A stretch of 64,000 nucleotides of DNA from Prevotella sp. (GTDB lineage Bacteria; Bacteroidota; Bacteroidia; Bacteroidales; Bacteroidaceae), in NCBI GenBank assembly GCA_017413085.1, contig JAFPVC010000043.1, forward strand, positions 1-64,000, read 5' to 3'. Within the stretch, counting starts at the first letter, position 1. Every line of letters begins with the position of its first letter. This document shows positions 59,502 to 64,000 of this stretch, one piece after another. The notes under the pieces are model-generated. The model was not told where the DNA came from, searched no databases, and saw only the letters and a program-made list of their open reading frames with translations. The position numbers and the translations under genes were made by a program.

Positions 59502-60668
59502 TCAATTTTTCAACTCTTCAATTTCAATCGAAGCAAGTCTCCTTGCCTCTGCGTCAGAATTGATATAGTCTTCGTATGTTGGCTTCTTTATGACAGTGGC
59601 CTTGTCGAGCGTGCGCTCTATGATGTCGCCCATGTCGAGGAAACCTATGCGACCTTCGCGGAAGGCAAGGTTCACTATCTCGTTGGCGGCATTGACCACG
59701 CAACAGGCATTGCCGCCGCGCTTGATTGCCTCGAAAGCCAATGCCAGGCACTTGAACTTATTCAGGTCGGGTTCGAAGAACTCAAGGCTGTGCTTGAAGA
59801 AATCGAGCCTCTCGCCACTCATCGGCAGACGGTCGGGATATGTGAAGGCATACTGTATGGGCAGTCGCATGTCTGGCACGCCAAGCTGTGCCTTCACCGC
59901 ACCGTCGCGGAACTGCACCGCACTGTGTACGATAGACTGCGGATGAACCAGCACCTGTATCTTGTCGGCATCCACGCCAAAGAGCCATTTTGCCTCGATT
60001 ACCTCAAAGCCCTTGTTCATCATCGATGCCGAGTCGATGGTTATCTTTGCCCCCATGTCCCATGTGGGATGCTTCAGCGCATCAGCAGCGGTCATGGTGC
60101 GCATCTCGTCAAGAGACTTCAGGCGGAACGGACCGCCGCTTGCAGTGAGCAGAATCTTCTCCACCTCGTTGTCACCTTCGCCCACGATGCTCTGGAAAAT
60201 GGCAGAGTGCTCTGAGTCAACAGGCAGTATGGGTGCATGGTACTGCTGCGCCAGTTCGCAAATCAGTTCGCCGGCCACCACCAGCGTCTCCTTGTTGGCA
60301 AGGCAGATCTTCTTGCGTGCCTTGATGGCCTCGATGGTTGGTGCCAGTCCGGCGAAGCCTACCATAGCCGTCAGCACCATGTCGATGGGATCAGCCTGTA
60401 CGATGTCGCACAGAGCCTGTGCACCGGCATAGACCTTTATGTCGGGGCAGTCGTCAAGCAGACCGACGAGCGTGTCATACTTATCTTCATTGGCTATCAC
60501 CACTGCCGCCGGCTTGTACTTACGCGCCTGTTCGGCAAGCAGTTCCACCTTGTTGTTGGCAGTAAGGCAGTAGGCCTCAAATCTGTCGCTGTGCTCGGCA
60601 ATCACCTCCAGCGCCTGTGTGCCGATGGAGCCAGTGCTGCCAAGTATGCATATCTGTTGTTTCTTCAT
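59502..60668 (-). CDS. dxr: 1-deoxy-D-xylulose 5-phosphate reductoisomerase
   Basis: 388 aa from the ATG at 60668; upstream codons to 60791 only translate the leader repeats. The NADPH motif is ILGSTGSIGTQALEV (7-21), substrate and metal residues lie in LPVDSEHSAIFQ (around 148-159), ASGGPFR and the MNKGFEVIEAKWLF block. It makes methylerythritol 4-phosphate in the MEP isoprenoid pathway, in the cytoplasm. Length is normal. The message begins with a two-unit structured repeat. In most Bacteroidota dxr and rseP are neighbours; here the Rpn-like gene lies between them, as if inserted. Confidence 0.95.
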   Translation of the reverse strand: MKKQQICILGSTGSIGTQALEVIAEHSDRFEAYCLTANNKVELLAEQARKYKPAAVVIANEDKYDTLVGLLDDCPDIKVYAGAQALCDIVQADPIDMVLTAMVGFAGLAPTIEAIKARKKICLANKETLVVAGELICELAQQYHAPILPVDSEHSAIFQSIVGEGDNEVEKILLTASGGPFRLKSLDEMRTMTAADALKHPTWDMGAKITIDSASMMNKGFEVIEAKWLFGVDADKIQVLVHPQSIVHSAVQFRDGAVKAQLGVPDMRLPIQYAFTYPDRLPMSGERLDFFKHSLEFFEPDLNKFKCLALAFEAIKRGGNACCVVNAANEIVNLAFREGRIGFLDMGDIIERTLDKATVIKKPTYEDYINSDAEARRLASIEIEELKN

Positions 60669-60684
60669 ATTGCTTGCAAAATTT

Positions 60685-60836
60685 TTCGCACGAAAGGAAA
60701 AGCGATGGTCTGCAAAGCAGGGTCGCAGTCGCCTATGGCGATTTCCTGAGTGCAAAGTTCTTCGCACGAATGGAAAAGCGATGGTCTGCAAAGCAGGGTC
60801 GCGGTCGCCTATGGCGATTTCCTGAGTGCAAAGTTA
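60685..60836 (-). ncRNA. Promoter-linked tandem leader repeat (2 x 76 bp) of dxr
   Basis: Two 76-bp units (five or so differences) lie on the minus strand directly after the -7 box TAACTTTG (60836-60829). Each unit holds hairpins TCGCC-ATA-GGCGA, CTGC-TTT-GCAG and TCGC...GCGA, and the junction has a second box-like GAACTTTG (60760-60753), followed by a third (AATTTTGC) before the start codon. The design matches the Rpn-like leader at 59177-59402 with paired changes in the stems. Inferred to be a 5' leader RNA. Confidence 0.6.
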
Positions 60837-60880
60837 CGAATAAAAGTTGAGAAAAACGAATGTTTTGCGTTTCTTTTATT

Positions 60881-60910
60881 TTGATGGTTGACAAAAAAAT
60901 CGTAACTTTG
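60881..60910 (+). promoter_or_regulatory. Predicted esterase promoter, leaderless start
   Basis: TTG (60881-60883, preceded by TT), a 19-bp spacer and TAACTTTG (60903-60910). The ATG at 60918 falls at the expected transcription start. Confidence 0.8.
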
Positions 60911-60917
60911 CACCATT

Positions 60918-61856
60918 ATGAGAAAAAAAATATTTTTGCTAATCCTCTGTATAACAGCAACGCTGACAATGTCAGCACAAGGAAGGACGGACAACGGAAC
61001 CCTTACCACCCACGGCAAGGTCCTGGCCGACAACTATGACTTCTGGCTCTACACACCCAAAAAAAACGCCTATGGCGGCCGTTCCCTGCCACTCGTGTTC
61101 TACCTTCACGGCGCCTCTTGTTGTGGCACCGACCTCGAGAAGGTGCGCAGCTACGGCACCGTCGACGCCCTTGCTGACGGTATGTCGCTGCCGGCCATCG
61201 TCATAGCCCCGCAGTCGCAGGGAGCCTGGGGTCCCAAGAAACTCAACGACCTGCTTGAATGGGCTAAGCGCAACCTGCCCGTCGACGAGTCGCGCGTCTA
61301 TGTACTTGGCATGAGCCTTGGCGGCTACGGCACCATGGATTTCGTCAATGCCTATCCCGAGAAGATTGCCGCTGCCATAGCCTTCTGCGGCGGCTGCTCG
61401 TCGGCAAAGCCCGACGGCCTGGGCAAGACGTGCCTGTGGATAATGCACGCTACCGCCGATGCCTCTGTCGACATTAGTTGTTCGAAGCAGGTCGTGAGCT
61501 ACCTGCAAGGCAAGGGCAAGGACAAACTGCTGCGCTACGACTGGATGGAGGGCGGCTCTCACAGTGTATATGCCCGCTATTTCTATCTGCAGAAGACATA
61601 CGACTGGCTCTTCCTACATTCTCTCCGCGACAAACCGCGAAAGGTAAACCGCACCTTCAGCATCACCGACGAAGAAATGAATCAGGCATATTCAGGATAC
61701 TCGGAAGTCCAAAGGGGATACACGGAAGTTCAAAGTGAGGTGGAAGACAACTGGCGGCACAGTGTCACTCCTGTTGCTCCCACAGTGAAATCCACGACAA
61801 AGAAGAGAACCGTAAGGAAATACAAGAAGATTGACAGCAGAAGAAAATACTATTAA
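60918..61856 (+). CDS. Secreted alpha/beta hydrolase (prolyl-oligopeptidase/esterase-like)
   Basis: 312 aa. Signal peptide about 1-20 (ILCITATLTMSAQ). The nucleophile elbow is GMSLGGYG, with an oxyanion FYLHGASCCG loop, a late Asp in HATADASVD, and His in GGSHSVYARYF, so the triad is complete. It is like predicted peptidase/feruloyl-esterase-type hydrolases. The last 70 residues are polar and basic (KSTTKKRTVRKYKKIDSRRKYY), with YSGYSEVQRGYTEVQ short repeats, and are probably disordered. Substrate unknown. It is transcribed divergently from dxr. Confidence 0.85.
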   Translation: MRKKIFLLILCITATLTMSAQGRTDNGTLTTHGKVLADNYDFWLYTPKKNAYGGRSLPLVFYLHGASCCGTDLEKVRSYGTVDALADGMSLPAIVIAPQSQGAWGPKKLNDLLEWAKRNLPVDESRVYVLGMSLGGYGTMDFVNAYPEKIAAAIAFCGGCSSAKPDGLGKTCLWIMHATADASVDISCSKQVVSYLQGKGKDKLLRYDWMEGGSHSVYARYFYLQKTYDWLFLHSLRDKPRKVNRTFSITDEEMNQAYSGYSEVQRGYTEVQSEVEDNWRHSVTPVAPTVKSTTKKRTVRKYKKIDSRRKYY

Positions 61857-62026
61857 GGTGGGAATTTTCAGATTCCACCTTATGCGGATTTTGATCGTAC
61901 AAACTGTCGGAAAAACCGCACGTTTGCTGACGTTTTGATATTTTCGTTTCTTCACCCTGCGGCATCAAAATAGAGTGGCGGCAACGATGTCTTTGGGATG
62001 AAAGAGGGTCATTTTCGCGATTTTTT

Positions 62027-62281
62027 TATGTAATTTCAGCGATTGCACTGTAATCAGGTAGCTTTTACAGTGCAATCAGATGCAAATTGCGTTGTAATCA
62101 GGCCCTCATCACACTGTAATCAGGGCCTGATTACAAGGCAAAAACCATGTCGCAAGACACGCCGCTATTGAATATCAGGCAGTTGCAATGTGGAACTCCT
62201 TGCGATAAAATCGACCATCAGTTTTTCTTTTTCAAATATCGCAAGGAAATCGAGGTAGCAAAAATCAAAGTGTAAGCAAAA
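62027..62281 (+). repeat. Dispersed 22-bp-period element, copy 4 (array + 100-nt spacer + box)
   Basis: Five 22-bp units start at 62027 (weak), 62049, 62071, 62093 and 62115 and end at 62136. Exactly 100 bp later the conserved box starts (62237, TATCGCAAGGAAAT) and ends GTGTAAGCAAAA at 62281. The spacer holds paired TCGCAAG and CTTGCGA. It lies in the 880-bp gap between the esterase and the XRE gene (61857-62740), which contains no gene. Confidence 0.85.
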
Positions 62282-62358
62282 GTGCGATATCAATGACAAA
62301 AGTTCCATTATCTCTTTTTTGCGTCCTACAATTGAATTTTCCATCTTATTTTATTTAT

Positions 62359-62469
62359 ATTCTGGCGCAAATTCTGGCGCAAATTTAATAAAAATACCCG
62401 ATTGCGCCAAATAATAAAGTTATATTTTGGCGCAATCTCGCAAAAAAGTTGAGATTGCGCCAAATAATA
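62359..62469. repeat. Cluster of GGCGCAA motifs forming mutually exclusive hairpins
   Basis: ATTCTGGCGCAA occurs twice in tandem (62359-62382). GATTGCGCCAAA (62400-62411) can pair with 62426-62437 (12 bp), and the same middle segment extended to 62439 can pair with 62451-62464 (14 bp, TTTGGCGCAATCTC with GAGATTGCGCCAAA). Only one hairpin can form at a time. Confidence 0.75.
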
Positions 62470-62565
62470 GAATTTGTTTGTGGCATTAACAGCCACGCCG
62501 CAGCATATAATCTGTGCTGTCTGTGTTATCTGTGGGAGTTATTTCTTCTTAAATTGATGTTTTCT

Positions 62566-62615
62566 GCACCTTTTTGAGATTTTTACAAGTGCAAATTTGC
62601 ACCTTTTTGAGATTT
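62566..62615. repeat. 33-bp direct repeat with a palindrome, possible operator
   Basis: GCACCTTTTTGAGATTT occurs at 62566 and 62599. Between them GTGCAAATTTGCAC is a perfect 14-bp palindrome. It is 140 bp upstream of the XRE-type regulator gene. Confidence 0.65.
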
Positions 62616-62727
62616 CTTGCAAATGATTTTACAGAAAAAATTGGGGTTGTAATGCAAAGGAGTTTTAAAAAATGATAAATACTCCTAAAATTTTGCTCTT
62701 TTGTACTTACAAATGTCCGATTATTTG

Positions 62728-62735
62728 TACTTTTG
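62728..62735 (+). promoter_or_regulatory. -7 box of the XRE-ImmA/IrrE gene
   Basis: TACTTTTG, 6 bp before the ATG at 62741, again an apparently leaderless start. TTG lies 24 bp upstream, longer than usual. Confidence 0.5.
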
Positions 62736-62740
62736 TAAGC

Positions 62741-63793
62741 ATGAATGAGGTAATACCATATAGACTGAAGACAGCAAGGCAATCACAAGGATTGTCCATG
62801 GATAAGCTCGTTAGCAAGATGGGAGGGATTGTAAGCAAGATGTATATATCTGAAATTGAACGTGGAGTGTATAATCCTTCACAAGAGGCGCTTGCAGCTA
62901 TTGCCCAGGTGTGCGGCGTACCAGTGTCTTACTTCTACAAACAAGACTATGCAGACAGCGGATTCTGTTTTCGCACAAAGAACGGTACGTCCTCACAGCA
63001 CGAGCAAATCAAGGCGAAACTGAAAATAGAGATAGAAAGATACTTAGAGCAGGAAGAAACATTTGTAATTGAAAGGACGGAGTTTGTAAATCCACTCAAG
63101 GATTTCCCCGTCAGTTCATACGATGATGCAGATGAGGCTGCGGTAATGCTTCGCAAATGCTGGGAAATAGGTTCGCAACCTATACATTCCGTCTATGAAC
63201 TATTGCAGGAAAAAGGAGTTGTGGTAATCGAAATACCGATTGACTGCAAAGAACTTGATGGAACGTCAACCATAGTGAATAACGAAGTACCAGTGATAAT
63301 AATAAACTCGGAGAAGAACGTCACTAATGAGCGCAAGCGCTTCACTGCTCTTCATGAGTTAGGGCACCTGATGCTCGACTTCACGCAGTTGCCAAAAGAC
63401 GCAGAGCCTATCATGGTTGAGCATCCTTTTGGGGATGTTACGTTCAAGACTCCCGACGACGAGCGATTATGCAACCACTTTGCCGATGCCATGCTGATAC
63501 AGAAAGAAAGCATCCGGCGCAGACTCGGCAACAGCAGGAAGGACTTAACCCTGCCGGAACTGATAAGCATAAAGAACATGTATGGCATAAGCATAGCCTC
63601 TTTAGTTCACAGGGCTCATGACCTCGCCATTATTTCAGACCGAATCTATGATAAATGGTATGACGATATGATAAAGCCAAACTACATGGAAAAAGGGTGG
63701 GGCTGCTACCCCATAAACGAGGTAGCCGACAGACAAGAACTGCTAGCAGAGAGAATGAAAATAGAAAACATAGCTAATTATGACAGGTTGTAA
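62741..63793 (+). CDS. XRE regulator fused to an ImmA/IrrE (M78) metallopeptidase domain
   Basis: 350 aa from ATG 62741; the frame extends to 62672 but the -7 box lies within that extension. The HTH_3 domain covers about 6-66 (LKTARQSQGLSMDKLVSKM, YISEIERGVYNPSQEALAAI). The M78 domain has HELGH (205-209) followed by a C-terminal region with RLCNHFADAMLI. Such proteins sense stress or phage and cleave a repressor. The stop TAA is followed after one base by the ATG of a P-loop protein gene, so the two form an operon. This is a layout seen in defence loci, but the partner is cut off. Confidence 0.88.
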   Translation: MNEVIPYRLKTARQSQGLSMDKLVSKMGGIVSKMYISEIERGVYNPSQEALAAIAQVCGVPVSYFYKQDYADSGFCFRTKNGTSSQHEQIKAKLKIEIERYLEQEETFVIERTEFVNPLKDFPVSSYDDADEAAVMLRKCWEIGSQPIHSVYELLQEKGVVVIEIPIDCKELDGTSTIVNNEVPVIIINSEKNVTNERKRFTALHELGHLMLDFTQLPKDAEPIMVEHPFGDVTFKTPDDERLCNHFADAMLIQKESIRRRLGNSRKDLTLPELISIKNMYGISIASLVHRAHDLAIISDRIYDKWYDDMIKPNYMEKGWGCYPINEVADRQELLAERMKIENIANYDRL

Positions 63794-63794
63794 T

Positions 63795-64000
63795 ATGGAA
63801 GGAAAAACATATAAAGAACAATTAAGCAAGCACGTAGAAAATATTTTCCGAAATTATACAACACCAGGCCTACACATCTGTGATATCGCTACAGGTGGTG
63901 GAAAGTCATATACCATTGGCAAATTAACCTGTGAATACTATCCAAAGCACTTCGACCGCATCATTATTCTTTGCGTTCAAAACAAACTTATTGAGGGCAT
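63795..64000 (+). CDS. P-loop ATPase/helicase-like protein, cut by window edge
   Basis: 68 residues visible from ATG 63795. The Walker A motif is IATGGGKSYT (31-40), preceded by LHICD and followed by LTCEYYPKHFDRIIIL. This order matches the N-terminus of superfamily 2 helicases and of type III restriction enzyme-like proteins (ATGSGKT type). It is 1 bp after the XRE-ImmA/IrrE stop. The remainder lies outside the window, so the family is not certain. Confidence 0.6.
   Translation, partial: MEGKTYKEQLSKHVENIFRNYTTPGLHICDIATGGGKSYTIGKLTCEYYPKHFDRIIILCVQNKLIEG

Noticed and set aside
60669..60791. N-terminal extension of Dxr
   Set aside because: It is translation of the leader repeat; the conserved enzyme start MKKQQICILG is at 60668.

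Overview
The window reads as chromosomal DNA from a Bacteroidota bacterium, most likely Prevotella-like. Four things point there. Promoters repeatedly match TTTG-N19/20-TAnnTTTG and starts have no Shine-Dalgarno. Secreted and lipoprotein families are typical of the group (imelysin, clostripain, DUF4421, BspA/dockerin, CE8/CE12/PL11 pectin enzymes). System II cytochrome c biogenesis is present. Secreted pectinases end in a shared G.NIV..SDG..KKV.. tail. Genus is inference; no rRNA or tRNA gene was seen.

Layout. 1-2.5 kb: end of a type I restriction-modification locus (HsdM plus a DUF1016/YhcG nuclease, minus strand). 3.1-7.4 kb: tadA and a large PL11 rhamnogalacturonan lyase. 7.7-16.8 kb: a five-gene minus-strand locus (TonB receptor, beta-barrel porin, imelysin, di-haem oxidoreductase, ResB-CcsA fusion) that looks like an iron/haem acquisition unit with its own cytochrome maturase. 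17.4-22.3 kb: dnaE and kdsD. 22.3-28.5 kb: a surface-polymer phosphate-decoration cluster (TagD-like and IspD/TarI-like cytidylyltransferases, SDR, epimerase, two LicD proteins) interrupted by a separately promoted AAA ATPase. 28.7 kb: class II fructose-bisphosphate aldolase. 30.3-36.2 kb: pectin de-esterification pair (acetylesterase and pectin methylesterase).

36.3-45.5 kb is an accessory/defence island. It carries a decayed MNT-HEPN toxin-antitoxin pair between 189-bp direct repeats, a replication-protein remnant, a type II restriction-modification pair, a HEPN protein with a zinc ribbon, an XRE regulator, a winged-helix remnant, a HExxH protein and the 3' scar of a BspA-dockerin surface protein. 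45.6-53.3 kb: LolC/E-type permease, MsbA-type exporter, then DUF1893-tatA-tatC followed directly by two proteins with twin-arginine signals. 53.4-61.9 kb: clostripain-type lipoprotein, DUF4421 protein, RseP protease, Rpn-type nuclease, dxr and a secreted esterase. 62-64 kb: repeat-rich DNA, an XRE-ImmA/IrrE protein and the start of a P-loop protein cut by the window edge.

The most unusual content is non-coding. (1) A dispersed intergenic element occurs four times: 4-5 degenerate units with strict 22-bp period. In three copies a spacer of about 100 bp leads to a conserved box of about 45 bp. (2) Two different genes (rpn-like nuclease and dxr) carry homologous tandem repeats that start at the promoter -7 box and encode short hairpins with compensatory base changes, suggesting a structured leader RNA that propagates together with promoter boxes. 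(3) A promoter region is duplicated around the toxin-antitoxin remnant, with a tiny leader ORF coupled to the antitoxin start.
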